Assembly (NCBI GenBank): GCA_003246895.1 | Contig: QKCL01000036.1 | Span: forward strand, 143,910 to 207,909 | Reading direction: 5' to 3' | DNA from: Spirochaetota bacterium | GTDB lineage: Bacteria; Spirochaetota; UBA4802; UBA5550 | DNA length: 64,000 bases | Part shown: positions 41,483 through 52,026 of the stretch, piece after piece | Position numbering within the stretch: position 1 is the first letter of the stretch | How the letters are laid out: each line of letters starts with the position of its first letter | Translations under genes and position numbers: made by a program | The notes under the pieces: model-generated | The model's input: only the letters and a program-made list of their open reading frames with translations | The model's database searches: none | Told to the model about the DNA's origin: nothing

Positions 41483-43555
41483 ATGTCTCTATTTGATTCA
41501 GGACTACTGCCTAATAAGGAAGCAACAAGGGAATTCTTCTTTAATATAGGCGGTGACCACAGTTTTATGAGAGCAGGGGTCTTCCTCATTGCGTTCGCTG
41601 CGTTTATCTATTTTATTTCTTCATTGGTCAAACGGGTCCGTGTCTGGAAAATGGGCATGCCGGAAGCAAGGAATGATTACCCGGAAAAGAGAATCGCCAT
41701 GGTGGTGAAATATGTTTTCATGCAGCGCAGAATTCTGAAAAACAGGTTTGCAGGGGTAATGCATCTTTCTGTTTTTGCCGGTTTTATTATTCTGTTTCTT
41801 GTTACAACCCTTATCTTCGTGCAGGAAGATTTTACAAAGCTTCTGTTCAGACATACCTTTATAAATGGAAATTTTTATATAATAATGTCCCTGGCAGCGG
41901 ATATGGCAGGTGTTGCGATTATTCTGGGGCTCTTCATGGCTTCATACAGGAGATATGTTTCAAAGCCAACCGGTATGGATAACGACAGGGGAAACGGTTC
42001 GTTTCTGCTCCTTCTTCTGGCGGTTATTCTTTCCGGATTTTTCAGTGAGGCAATGAGGATTGCCCTTACGGGATTTCCGGAATTTGAATCACTGGCCTCT
42101 CCGGTTGGGTACAGGCTTGCATACCTCTTTGCCTTTTTTGAAGACAAGACTCTGATGAACCTCCATTACTATAACTGGTTTCTGCACCTGGCCCTTGCCT
42201 TTACATTTATTGCTCACCTTGCCGTTGGCAAAACCGGTCATATTGTAATATCATTTCTTAATATATATTTCGGAAATCTCGAAAATGAGTCCAGTGTCAC
42301 AAAGAACAGAACAGCAAACCTCAATGAAAAGGGGGTATGCGGCGTTGAACAGTTTACATGGAAGAATCTCATGGATGCAGATGCCTGTATCGGGTGTGGG
42401 AGATGTCAGGATGTGTGTCCGGCATTTTTAACAGAGAAACCGCTCTCCCCAAAAAAAATTGTTCAGGCCGTGGCAGAGAATATGCAGGAGAAATTTTCAA
42501 ACAGCAGAAACGGTATAAATATTTCCGGGACTCCCCTTGTGAGCAACGCTTCCGGAGAAGTGGGATCTGTCCGGCCTGATGAAATCTGGGCATGTACAAA
42601 CTGCGGGGCATGTGTTGATGCCTGCCCCATCGGCATAGAACAGATGCCCATGATTAACGATATGAGGAGGGGGCTTGTAAGTGCATCATCTCCTTCCGCA
42701 GATATTCTTAAAAAGCCCTTTGAAAATATGGCATTCTATAAAAATGCAAATGGATTTCCTCTTTCTGAAAGGGGTGCATGGGCTCAGGGGCTTTCCGGAA
42801 TAAGTAAACTTTCTGAAAACAGCGAAACGGATTTTCTTTTCTTTGCGGGATGTTCTGTTTCCTATAATGAGAGATCCGCCCGCAGCGCAAAGGCCTTTAT
42901 TAATATCTGTTCTTCTGCGGGGCTCACCGCGGGCATGCTGTGGGAAGAGGAGTCATGCTGCGGTGACTTTGCCCTGAGAAGCGGAAATGTTGAACTCTTC
43001 AGAACCCTTGCCCTGAAAAATATTGAAAGCTTCAGAAAATACGGCGTGAAAAAGATAGTAACAATGTGCCCCCACGGCTATAATGTCATGAAAAAGGAAT
43101 ACAGCAGGTTTTTTGAAGGAGAGGGGTTTGAACTTCTCCATCACAGTGAAATGATCGGAAGCCTCATTGCAGATGGTAAAATTACCGTTTCCCGTGAGAC
43201 TGCGGAGAAAATTACATTCCACGATCCATGTTTCCTCGGTAGATATAACGGGATCTATGAAGTGCCGCGCAACATTATAGGAAATCTTCCCGGTAAGACG
43301 CTTCTCGAAACAAGCCGGCATGGAGAAAACAGCCTCTGCTGCGGTTCCGGCGGCGGAAGGGTTCTTTTCGGGGAGGAGACAGGAATTTCAATTTCCGGAT
43401 TCAGGGCAAGGGAGCTCAGAGGCAGCGGAGGCGAGAGGATATGTACTGCCTGCCCGCACTGTCTTAACGGCCTTGAGGACGGAATCAGGTCAGAGCGAAT
43501 TGATAATTTTACCGTGGCGGATATTGCCGAGATTGTCTGGGAATCAATGGAATAA
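41483..43555 (+). CDS. Membrane (Fe-S)-binding protein, heterodisulfide-reductase/GlpC-like (b-type cytochrome-like TM region + 2x[4Fe-4S] + CCG domains)
   Basis: CIGCGRCQDVCP, CTNCGACVDACPIG, ESCCGDFA, HDPCFLGRYNGIYEVPR, SLCCGSGGG; start 41483 preceded by AGGAGG. Confidence 0.9.
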   Translation: MSLFDSGLLPNKEATREFFFNIGGDHSFMRAGVFLIAFAAFIYFISSLVKRVRVWKMGMPEARNDYPEKRIAMVVKYVFMQRRILKNRFAGVMHLSVFAGFIILFLVTTLIFVQEDFTKLLFRHTFINGNFYIIMSLAADMAGVAIILGLFMASYRRYVSKPTGMDNDRGNGSFLLLLLAVILSGFFSEAMRIALTGFPEFESLASPVGYRLAYLFAFFEDKTLMNLHYYNWFLHLALAFTFIAHLAVGKTGHIVISFLNIYFGNLENESSVTKNRTANLNEKGVCGVEQFTWKNLMDADACIGCGRCQDVCPAFLTEKPLSPKKIVQAVAENMQEKFSNSRNGINISGTPLVSNASGEVGSVRPDEIWACTNCGACVDACPIGIEQMPMINDMRRGLVSASSPSADILKKPFENMAFYKNANGFPLSERGAWAQGLSGISKLSENSETDFLFFAGCSVSYNERSARSAKAFINICSSAGLTAGMLWEEESCCGDFALRSGNVELFRTLALKNIESFRKYGVKKIVTMCPHGYNVMKKEYSRFFEGEGFELLHHSEMIGSLIADGKITVSRETAEKITFHDPCFLGRYNGIYEVPRNIIGNLPGKTLLETSRHGENSLCCGSGGGRVLFGEETGISISGFRARELRGSGGERICTACPHCLNGLEDGIRSERIDNFTVADIAEIVWESME

Positions 43556-43642
43556 AACCCTTTAATGTGACTTAATATTTTTATTAATATTGGGTTATTC
43601 TGCCGATAAAATACCTATATTTACAGATATACCGGTAAAAAT

Positions 43643-44635
43643 ATGAAGAAACTGTTCATAATGATAATAATTTTCTGCGGGGCTTTCTTGAGTGAGACGT
43701 CTTTTTCTGCTGAAATCGACGGGATCAGGGTATTCGTAAACATTGACAGGAGAAACTTCTATTCAGGAGAAGATGTACGCCTCCATGTACTCATAAGAAA
43801 TATTTCCAGGGACAATATATCATTTAATGTCTATGACGGTTCCGGCAGAGAGGATATTTACCGGATCTCAAGGGGCGACAATGTTGACTTTACAACATTC
43901 AGGCCGGTTGTATATGACATGGAGGGGAGAAATGCAGAAGTTATTGTGCCCTATGTTGTCAGGTCTGAGAAGCTTGCAGATCAGCTTAAATGGATGAACA
44001 AAAGAGTGATAGTTCTGGGGCCCGGCGAAACCTTTTCCCATACACAGTCCCTAAACAGAATCTACAGGCTTGAACCTGAAAAGGAATACAGGGTGAAGCT
44101 TAATTTCTTTCCCTATCTTGGAGAGGAGAAGGAAGGAATAGTATTAAGCAGCAATGAGGTTGTTTTTGTCCATAAATTTCAGAAGAGATATCTTGAAGAA
44201 TCTGTAAAACCAAAAGAATCATACGGGCTAGTGCCATCGGAAATTGTTGTGCTTCTTCTCAATTCAGAGCTGGACGGGAACTGGAAGAGGGCTCTGAAAT
44301 ATGTAGATATTGAAAAGTTTATCCGCTCCTATCCTGCATTCAGCAAGGAGTATGAGGTAGGGGATGATTATGATAAAAGGCGTATAAAAATGGATTTTAT
44401 GAGGTTCCTTGCCACAAACAGAAAGGATTCTCTTATTAAGTTCAGGGTTACCGGTGAGGAGATAGATCCTTCCGGTACTTCAGCCATAGTCGAAGTTGAG
44501 GCGTTGAGAAAAAGTGTTGTCAGCCCGGATATGTTTAAATACAGATACAGGCTGGAGAGAAAAAACATCAGTGATCCGCTCTGGAATGTTTCCGGTGTGG
44601 AAGCAAGTGTAATGAAAGGTGTAGTAAATGACTGA
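43643..44635 (+). CDS. Hypothetical secreted protein
   Basis: Signal peptide MKKLFIMIIIFCGAFLSETSFSAE; start of fliM overlaps its 3' end by 8 nt. Confidence 0.7.
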   Translation: MKKLFIMIIIFCGAFLSETSFSAEIDGIRVFVNIDRRNFYSGEDVRLHVLIRNISRDNISFNVYDGSGREDIYRISRGDNVDFTTFRPVVYDMEGRNAEVIVPYVVRSEKLADQLKWMNKRVIVLGPGETFSHTQSLNRIYRLEPEKEYRVKLNFFPYLGEEKEGIVLSSNEVVFVHKFQKRYLEESVKPKESYGLVPSEIVVLLLNSELDGNWKRALKYVDIEKFIRSYPAFSKEYEVGDDYDKRRIKMDFMRFLATNRKDSLIKFRVTGEEIDPSGTSAIVEVEALRKSVVSPDMFKYRYRLERKNISDPLWNVSGVEASVMKGVVND

Positions 44636-45653
44636 GATATTATCACAAGACGAGATTGATGCGCTCCTGACAGCCATCTCCACCGGAGAGGTGGATACGA
44701 CCGATTATTCAGCTTCCAAGGAGCAGAAGAAGGTCAAAATATATGACTTCAGAAGGCCGGATAAATTCTCGAAGGACCATATCCGTACTCTGCAGATGAT
44801 GCATGAGACATTTGCCCGTCTTACCACAACTGCCCTTTCAGCACAGCTCCGTGCCCTTGTGGGAGTTCACGTTGCCTCTGTTGATCAGCTCACATATGAG
44901 GAGTTCATCCGGTCAATTCCAAACCCGACAACTCTTGCCGTAATAAACATGGACCCGCTAAAGGGATCAGCGGTACTGGAAATTGACCCTTCCATTACAT
45001 TTACAATTATAGACAAGCTCTTCGGGGGCCTCGGTGAAGCCACAAAGATCAGCCGGGAGCTTACGGATATTGAGCTTTCAGTTATGGAAGGTATTATAGT
45101 CAGGATTCTCGGAAACCTCAGGGAAGCCTGGTCCAATGTTATTGACCTGAGACCGCGTCTTGGAAATATTGAGACGAACCCCCAGTTTGCCCAGATCGTT
45201 CCTCCAAACGACATGGTTGTTCTTATTACCCTGGAGACAAAGGTAGGAGAGGTTGAGGGCATGACCAACCTCTGTATACCATATATTTCAATTGAGCCTA
45301 TAATTTCAAAGCTGTCCGCCCAGTATATGTATTCAAGTATAAGAAAGGGAGCCACGGATGAAAATCTTAGTATTATTCAGAACAGGCTCGAGAATGTCAC
45401 TCTTCCCGTTGTTGCGCAGATTGGATCTGCCCAGATAACAGTACAGGAAATACTTCATCTGAGCCGGGGGGATGTTATCAAACTTCCTGAAACCAAAGTT
45501 GGTGATGACATGACACTTACAATAGGCGGAAGGAGAAAATACAAATGCACTCCGGGACTTGTTTCCAACAGGCTGGCGGTCAAACTCGGTGACAGAATTG
45601 AGGATGTTCCTGATGAACTCCTCACATCCAGCCGCAGTGAGGATGAGTTCTAG
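44628..45653 (+). CDS. fliM: Flagellar motor switch protein FliM
   Basis: ILSQDEIDALLTAI N-terminal motif, FDFRRPDKFSKDHIRTLQMMHETFAR-like, C-terminal SpoA domain. Confidence 0.96.
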   Translation: MTEILSQDEIDALLTAISTGEVDTTDYSASKEQKKVKIYDFRRPDKFSKDHIRTLQMMHETFARLTTTALSAQLRALVGVHVASVDQLTYEEFIRSIPNPTTLAVINMDPLKGSAVLEIDPSITFTIIDKLFGGLGEATKISRELTDIELSVMEGIIVRILGNLREAWSNVIDLRPRLGNIETNPQFAQIVPPNDMVVLITLETKVGEVEGMTNLCIPYISIEPIISKLSAQYMYSSIRKGATDENLSIIQNRLENVTLPVVAQIGSAQITVQEILHLSRGDVIKLPETKVGDDMTLTIGGRRKYKCTPGLVSNRLAVKLGDRIEDVPDELLTSSRSEDEF

Positions 45654-45675
45654 AAAAGTCTGTGAAAGTTACTTG

Positions 45676-46065
45676 TTAACTTTCACTGTCAAAATCGTAT
45701 GTGCAGGTAACCGAGATGGTTTCTGTTTCATCGCTTTGGCTGACTTCGGATGTTTCAACAAGTTCTCCGTCATAATATACTTCAATGGCAATATAGGTTG
45801 TGTCAGTGCTTGTACCGTCAGCATGAATCCTTACATATCCCGGGTTATCAAGTTCTCTTGAATAGTAATAATAGGGTGAATTATCCTCTGTGTCAGATGT
45901 TCCAAAGTAATTTTCATCACCACCATCTACAGAGTAGTAACCTGTGAAATCGTCTCCGGTAGCAATTATCTTGAAACTGTATTTTGAGGAATCATCCTCC
46001 TCACATGAAAATAGAAGGAAGAGTATTGAGAAGAGCAGTGCCAGTGTTGTTCTTTTTAGTTTCAC
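45676..46065 (-). CDS. Hypothetical lipoprotein, acidic
   Basis: GTG start at 46065 gives VKLKRTTLALLFSILFLLFSCEEDDSS lipobox; upstream ORF part is unlikely. Confidence 0.65.
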   Translation of the reverse strand: MKLKRTTLALLFSILFLLFSCEEDDSSKYSFKIIATGDDFTGYYSVDGGDENYFGTSDTEDNSPYYYYSRELDNPGYVRIHADGTSTDTTYIAIEVYYDGELVETSEVSQSDETETISVTCTYDFDSES

Positions 46066-46321
46066 GGTTTTATCCCATGTATGTATAAAATAATTACTAT
46101 TAGTCTCCCCTCGTAAGAGAGTCAATGAGCTTTTTTATATTATCATATATAATTTAGTAAGCAATGCTATTCATATTGTTACTAATGCATCATAATGTTT
46201 CCGGTTTTAATATCAAATTAACCTGTAAATTCCATTCAGTATTCTCTCAGTTTCAAGCCAGGCCGGGAGCAGATATAAAAAACTCAATCTGCCCGGCGCC
46301 CCCAGGCTCTCTAATCTCTTA

Positions 46322-46819
46322 TCAAAGCATATTTTTTATGAGGCCCCTGAAATTTCCGTGTAAAATCTGGTTAAGGAGTTCTGGATTGAGAGCATAGACC
46401 AGGGAAAGCATGCCGGCAAGAATAATGACTGCAAGCCAGATTGTGTATCGTCCTCCGGTGCGTTTGAGCAGAAAAATGGCAAGCACTGCACCTGCAGCTG
46501 CACCTGCTGTTTTGAGATCAACAGGCGGTATGCTGAATTTGACTGTGCCTGCTCCGGCTTTTTTTGCAAATTCGATTATATTTATGCTTATTTTCCCTGC
46601 AATGAGTATTGTTTCAGTAAAAACAATGCCCAGTATGAGCAGGGATGCGATTTTTGTGAAAATTCCCTCGGTTCTGTATACCTCATATACTGAAGGGGGT
46701 AGAAGGACGAGTGCTATTATTATGGGCATTTCAAATTTTATTCCCGAAAGTATTCCCGCCAGGGAAATGATTGTCAGTACCAGACAGACTATGCCTGCAT
46801 ATCGTGTTTCTTTAGCCAT
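46322..46819 (-). CDS. Hypothetical membrane protein (165 aa)
   Basis: Several hydrophobic segments; start preceded by AAGGAGCA. Confidence 0.65.
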   Translation of the reverse strand: MAKETRYAGIVCLVLTIISLAGILSGIKFEMPIIIALVLLPPSVYEVYRTEGIFTKIASLLILGIVFTETILIAGKISINIIEFAKKAGAGTVKFSIPPVDLKTAGAAAGAVLAIFLLKRTGGRYTIWLAVIILAGMLSLVYALNPELLNQILHGNFRGLIKNML

Positions 46820-46933
46820 AAATTGCTCCTTTTTTTTAAGAATACTATTTATTTATAAGGGTCAAACCGTTTTTGTAAATTGCAGCATTAAAAAATATTT
46901 GACCTTCTTAATCTGATTCTTTTTAGTCAGGCA

Positions 46934-47916
46934 ATGAACAAAGTATCATGTGATTCTGCAATTGAAAAGATGAATTTCTATGGTAAAAGCGGTATTCCGT
47001 TTTTTTTTATCATCGACTTTGAAATGGAAAAGCCCGTTGTTTTGCCGCTGGATGAAATTGATAATGATAAAATTATATTTGATATGAACGGTATCAGGAA
47101 TTTTGATATCAGTGCAGGCTCGATCTGTTCTCATGTTGATATAAAAAAAATGCCCATGCCATTTGAAGCCTATCTTGAACCCTTCTCTTATGTGCAGGAT
47201 TGCCAGAGAAATGGGGATTCCTGGCTGGTGAATTTAACCTCTCCAACTGAAATTACGATGAATGCCGGCTTAAGGGAAGTTTTTTTTTAAGCAGATCAAA
47301 GTATAAATTGTTTTATATGGACCAGTTTGTTTTTTTCTCGCCCGAGTGTTTTGTCAGGTTTTGCAATGGCCGGGTAAGCTCATTTCCAATGAAGGGAACA
47401 ATAGATGCATCAGTGAGAAATGCCGCTGAAGTGATTCTTTCTGATGACAAAGAGCATGCCGAACACCTTACAATAGTGGACCTCATACGTAATGATCTGT
47501 CAAAATCTGTGGGCAATTCAAGGGTGGACAGATTCCGTTATATTGACAAAATCAAAACCAGTAACAAAAATCTGCTTCAGGTGAGCTCGGAAATAAGCGC
47601 AACACTGCCGGATGATTATTTTGAGAAACTGGGTTCTATAATTTTTGCCATGCTCCCTGCCGGTTCAGTGAGCGGAGCCCCTAAAGACAGGACACTTGAG
47701 ATAATCCGCAATGCAGAAACCGGTAAAAGGGGGTATTATACAGGGGTTACCGGTGTCTTTGACGGAGAAAATCTTGAAAGTTCCGTGAACATAAGATTTA
47801 TCGAAAGAAACGGCTCCGGATATTTGTTCAGGAGCGGCGGCGGAATCACTATTTATAGTAAATGTGAAAACGAATACATGGAGATGCTGGATAAAATATA
47901 TGTCCCCATTGATTGA
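46934..47916 (+). pseudogene. pabB: Aminodeoxychorismate synthase component I (PabB), interrupted by -1 frameshift in a T9 tract
   Basis: ORF 46934..47290 (PabB N-terminal part, SWLVNLTSPTEI) stops at TAA within the T9 context; restoring one T gives ...EVFFLSRSKYKLFYMDQFVFFSPE, continuous with ORF 47308..47916 (MKGTIDA, HLTIVDLIRNDLSK, LPAGSVSGAPKDRTLEII). Confidence 0.88.
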
Positions 47917-48496
47917 AACTCTGAGGGTTGAAAACGGCAGAATTTTCAATCTTCAGTACCATAACAACCGCATGAATTTTTCACGCAGCACTCTCTTCCG
48001 AGTGAGAAACAGTCTTGATATTCAGGATTATGTTGACCGGCCGTTCTGCCGTTCCCGGGGGCTCCTTAAGTGCCGTATTACATATACATCAGAAATTCGA
48101 AGGATTGAATACTTCCCATACTCTTCAGGAAAAATTGAAATTCTGAAGCTGGTATATGATGATACTGTGGAATACAGTCATAAATATGAAGACAGGTCTG
48201 CGCTTTTGAGACTTTTTGAAATGAGGGGAGCCTGTGATGATATTCTTATTGTTAAAAACGGATTCATTACAGACGCTTCATTTGCAAATGTTGCCCTTTA
48301 TGATGGAAATGTCTGGTGCACTCCCGCCAGGCCGCTTCTGCGGGGAACAATGAGGGAGTATCTCCTGGACCAGGGGATACTTACTGAACGAAATATCAGC
48401 CCGGAGAGTCTCAAGTCATATGAAAAAATTTCTTTAATAAATGCAATGCTGGATATGGGAAATGTTGTAATTGATATTGAAAATATCCGGAAGTGA
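47900..48496 (+). CDS. pabC: Aminotransferase class IV / aminodeoxychorismate lyase-like
   Basis: SPLIETLRVENGRIFNLQYHNNRMN; ITDASFANVALYDGNVWCTPARPLLRGTMREYLLDQGI; overlaps the pabB 3' end. Confidence 0.85.
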   Translation: MSPLIETLRVENGRIFNLQYHNNRMNFSRSTLFRVRNSLDIQDYVDRPFCRSRGLLKCRITYTSEIRRIEYFPYSSGKIEILKLVYDDTVEYSHKYEDRSALLRLFEMRGACDDILIVKNGFITDASFANVALYDGNVWCTPARPLLRGTMREYLLDQGILTERNISPESLKSYEKISLINAMLDMGNVVIDIENIRK

Positions 48497-48519
48497 AAGC
48501 CTGAGTCTGGAAAAACTTT

Positions 48520-49536
48520 TTACTGCCTGTTTATTCTGTTCAGATATGGCATTGGGTCAACAAACTCTGTTCCGATTTTGATCTGGTAGTAGCATATGTA
48601 CTGGGTTGTCTTTCCTGTTCTTCCAACATATCCGATTACTTCGCCCTTTGAAACGATCTGTCCCTTCTCAACAGAAGCGCGCTGGCAGTGACTGTAGGAT
48701 GTGACAAAGCCGTATTTATGCTTGATTGCGACTGTGAGGCCCAGGTTATTGTCCCATCTTACATCGAGAACAGTTCCCGGCGCAGTTGAACGGATTTCAG
48801 TTCCAGGGAAAGCTTCAATGTCGATACCTTCGTGAAATTCTGTGGTAAAGGAGTAGGGAGAATTTCGGTACCCGTACCTGGAGACAATATAGCCTTCAAC
48901 AGGCCATACAGATGGTGTGTTTGCTATGATCTTCTTTCTGTATTTGAGGAATTCCTTTATTTTTGAAACAAGGTCCTTTGTAGTGACCAGTTCATTTTTT
49001 ATCTCCTGCATATTAAGCAGTTCCAGTGACGGGGCATTCCCCTCTGTTTCTGAAAGCCCGGGAGTGGAATTGTGCTCTCCCCCCTTTGCCCAGAGGGTAT
49101 TGATACTGCTGTTTGGAGTCATGGAATAGAGATATGTTATCTCCGGTTTGAACTGCTGAAAAATGGTGTAGAGTCTGTTGATCTCTTCCTTGAAGTGTTT
49201 GACCTGTACTTTTGAGTCCGCACCGTCTCTCTTGAGAATTGATACCTCCTTCACTGTGGAGGAGTGTGAAATAATCATTATGGAGGTAACTGTGACAGTC
49301 AGGACAGTAAATATCACGATGCTTGATATGGCAAAAATTGATATGTGAAAATTGACAATTTTCTTTTCAGAATGGGGAATGAACATGACAGTGATCTTCT
49401 CTCTCCCCTTGGAGAAGAAGTTCGCACGCATGATTGCCAGTTTTTTTCGCAGCCCCCCGAAATGGTCTGTGAAAAACTGACCGATATTTTCCTGAAGGTC
49501 ATTGAGATCGGAATCTTTAAAAGGATTTATTGCCAT
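48520..49536 (-). CDS. M23 family metallopeptidase with N-terminal TM
   Basis: RYGYRNSPYSFTTEFHEGIDIEAFPGTEIRSTAPGTVLDVRWDNNLG...YSHCQ...GEVIGYVGRTGKTT. Confidence 0.9.
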   Translation of the reverse strand: MAINPFKDSDLNDLQENIGQFFTDHFGGLRKKLAIMRANFFSKGREKITVMFIPHSEKKIVNFHISIFAISSIVIFTVLTVTVTSIMIISHSSTVKEVSILKRDGADSKVQVKHFKEEINRLYTIFQQFKPEITYLYSMTPNSSINTLWAKGGEHNSTPGLSETEGNAPSLELLNMQEIKNELVTTKDLVSKIKEFLKYRKKIIANTPSVWPVEGYIVSRYGYRNSPYSFTTEFHEGIDIEAFPGTEIRSTAPGTVLDVRWDNNLGLTVAIKHKYGFVTSYSHCQRASVEKGQIVSKGEVIGYVGRTGKTTQYICYYQIKIGTEFVDPMPYLNRINRQ

Positions 49537-49648
49537 ATATACTAGTCTTATTCTTTATAATTATAATATTACAAGGATTATTAATACTATCGGCCTTTAA
49601 AAGTCAAGATATTAATCCTTTATGGACATTTATGTGTATTTTAGCCGG

Positions 49649-50191
49649 TTATTTTGAATATATGAATTTATTTCCGGCTTCAGAGGCTCTTGTCTCGTCA
49701 GTGAGATAGGCAATAATTGACAGGGCAAAGGGAATCGCGGTTCCGGGCCCCATGGAGGTTATGATGTTTGAATCGCGGACTACGGGTGTTTTTTCATGAA
49801 TGCCTTCTGTAATCTGCTTCTCATAGCCGGGGTAGCAGGTGAATCTTTTTCCATTGAGGATTCCGGCCTTTGACAGAACAGAGGGTGCGGCGCATATTGC
49901 CGCCACGAGAGCGTTCTGTGAGTTAAGTACACCAATGAGGTCTATTATCTCCTGAGAGTCTGCAAGGTTCTTTGTGCCGGGCATTCCTCCAGGTAGAACA
50001 ATGGAGGAGATTTCAAAGTCTATTTCATTGAACGCCATGTCGGCAATGACTGTTATACCGTGTGCACCTGTAACCTCCCTTTTTCCAAGAGATACAGTTT
50101 TTGTATCAATTCCTGCTCTCAGCAGAAGGTCAGTTACTGTTATTGCTTCAGTTTCCTCAAATCCAGGGGCAAGCGGTATAATTACAGTCAT
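49649..50191 (-). CDS. DJ-1/PfpI family protein
   Basis: VIIPLAPGFEETEAITVTDLLLRAGI, LPGGMPGTKNLADS, AAICAAPSVLSKAGIL. Confidence 0.93.
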   Translation of the reverse strand: MTVIIPLAPGFEETEAITVTDLLLRAGIDTKTVSLGKREVTGAHGITVIADMAFNEIDFEISSIVLPGGMPGTKNLADSQEIIDLIGVLNSQNALVAAICAAPSVLSKAGILNGKRFTCYPGYEKQITEGIHEKTPVVRDSNIITSMGPGTAIPFALSIIAYLTDETRASEAGNKFIYSK

Positions 50192-50215
50192 ATCTCCTCC
50201 ATTTTCCTTAAAAAA

Positions 50216-51316
50216 TCAGTCCAGTTTCAGGTTCGCACCTGATTCCTTTACCTGAATGAGTTTCTGTTTCAGTTCATCTTCAATCTTGTTCAGCTCGACT
50301 TCAGCTTCCTGTCTCTTCACGCGGCCTTCGGCCTGAATCTTTATGGTTTCGTCTATGGTGGAGATGAGATTTTCGTGAACTTTTTTCAGTGTATCTATCT
50401 CGACAATACCCTTTTCTGATTCCCTTGCGATCTGAAGGCTGCTGTCTTTCAGAAGGTCTGCATTTTTGGAGAGCAGGTCGTTTGTGGCTTCATTAACCTC
50501 CTGCTGCACCTTCAGAGCCTTTTTCTGCCTGAAGAGGCTTATGGCTATGACTACCTGGTTTTTCCAGAGAGGAATAGTGTTCAGGATGGAACTCTGAATT
50601 TTTTCGACCAGAAGCTGGTCATTATTCTGTATGAGTCTTACCTGTGGCAGAGTCTGAATGGAAACCATTCTGCTGAGCTTCAGGTCGTATATTTTTTTCT
50701 CGAACCTGTTTATCATCTGTGTCAGATCCTGAACCTTCTGGGCATCAAGTGTATCTGCTGACTTTTCAGCAGCAGCCTTTAGTTCCGGAAGGGTCTTTTC
50801 CTGAAGTTCCTTCAGCTTTATCCCGCCCGCAAGTATGTAGAAATCGAGTTCTTTGAGATATTCCTTGTTTTTATCGTAGAGGTTGTCAAGGAGTGTGACA
50901 TCTTTTAAAAGGAGCATTCTGGATTTTGTAAGTTCGTCTGTTATCTCCTCAATATGATGTTCTATGGACTGGTACTGCGCCACAAATTTTTTTGCGCCGG
51001 AAACAAGATTCCCGAGAAGAGGAATCTTGGACAGGAAGCTCTCCTCATTGAGTGATTCAACATCCAGGCCCTTTACTGTAAGCATTAGGTCTGTGAGTGT
51101 TGATCCCACTTCTCCTGTGTCCTTTGCCTTAACCTGGGAGAGTATGCTGTCTGCGAAGTTGGAGATATTGCTCTGGGCACCTACACCGTACTGAATTACG
51201 CCCTGAGAGTCGTTAATGTCAAACTGTGAAAGTATTTCATCGACCCGTTTTTTTTCTTCCGGGGTCAACTCCTCAACCTTTAGTTCCTGTTCGAGTCCCT
51301 GTACTGCTGATTCCAT
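50216..51316 (-). CDS. Toxic anion resistance protein (TelA family)
   Basis: SFLSKIPLLGNLVSGAKKFVAQYQSIEHHIEEI; LLLKDVTLLDNLYDKNKEYLKELDFYILAG; NTIPLWKNQVVIAISLFRQKKAL. Confidence 0.93.
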   Translation of the reverse strand: MESAVQGLEQELKVEELTPEEKKRVDEILSQFDINDSQGVIQYGVGAQSNISNFADSILSQVKAKDTGEVGSTLTDLMLTVKGLDVESLNEESFLSKIPLLGNLVSGAKKFVAQYQSIEHHIEEITDELTKSRMLLLKDVTLLDNLYDKNKEYLKELDFYILAGGIKLKELQEKTLPELKAAAEKSADTLDAQKVQDLTQMINRFEKKIYDLKLSRMVSIQTLPQVRLIQNNDQLLVEKIQSSILNTIPLWKNQVVIAISLFRQKKALKVQQEVNEATNDLLSKNADLLKDSSLQIARESEKGIVEIDTLKKVHENLISTIDETIKIQAEGRVKRQEAEVELNKIEDELKQKLIQVKESGANLKLD

Positions 51317-51333
51317 TATGTCCTCCTGTAATG

Positions 51334-51939
51334 TCAGCCTTCGAGCTGAATTGTTTTTTCAAGTACCTGTATCTCCGTATTGAGGTCAAGAAGATCATCC
51401 TCAAGGAGATTTTTTAACTGTTTATCATATGTTTTAAGAATTGAATCGAGAACGTCCTCGACTTTTTTGAGAGTGTTAAGTACATCCTCGCCGGGGTTTT
51501 TTTTAGATGACAGCTCCACATACTGGAGAACTATTTTCTCTGTTGTATCGAGATAGTAATTTATGAACTGCCGGGCCTTGTTGATGTCATCGGGATTTTT
51601 TTCTATGTAGTCAAAGATTTCCAGCCCGGTCTTGCATATGGTCTGGACTTTTTCAGCAACGGCGTTGTCTGATATGAGTCTTGTGTTGCTGCGGATGTTG
51701 CGAAGTTTTGCGATACCCTCTTTCTGGATTGTGCTGCTTCTTTTGTCCCTTTCGGTATCATCGGATTTTTTTGTATCCCTGTTCTTTTCTGAGGAGAATA
51801 TGAGTCCGTATATTTTCCAGAAACCGTAGAGCCCGAGTATTGATACAAGGATTGTGAGGAAAATCATGGGAAAGAAAGTGTAGAAAATTTTAAATGTTAC
51901 AACTGAAAAAATCAGGGAAAGTAATAGTCGTAGAAACAT
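51334..51939 (-). CDS. XpaC-like / 5-bromo-4-chloroindolyl phosphate hydrolysis family protein
   Basis: N-terminal TM, ICKTGLEIFDYIEKNPDDINKARQFINYYLDTTEKIVLQYVEL; directly upstream of telA. Confidence 0.85.
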   Translation of the reverse strand: MFLRLLLSLIFSVVTFKIFYTFFPMIFLTILVSILGLYGFWKIYGLIFSSEKNRDTKKSDDTERDKRSSTIQKEGIAKLRNIRSNTRLISDNAVAEKVQTICKTGLEIFDYIEKNPDDINKARQFINYYLDTTEKIVLQYVELSSKKNPGEDVLNTLKKVEDVLDSILKTYDKQLKNLLEDDLLDLNTEIQVLEKTIQLEG

Positions 51940-52026
51940 CAGATACTCCTGTTTTATGTGCTTGAAACAGAATATAATAAAAACCGCGACTTTGTACAAG
52001 AAAAAATTGATTAAGAATGTAGGATC

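Noticed and set aside
50216-51939. TelA-XpaC pair as a novel tellurite resistance system
   Set aside because: This gene pair is widespread and already described at family level; nothing here looks unusual.
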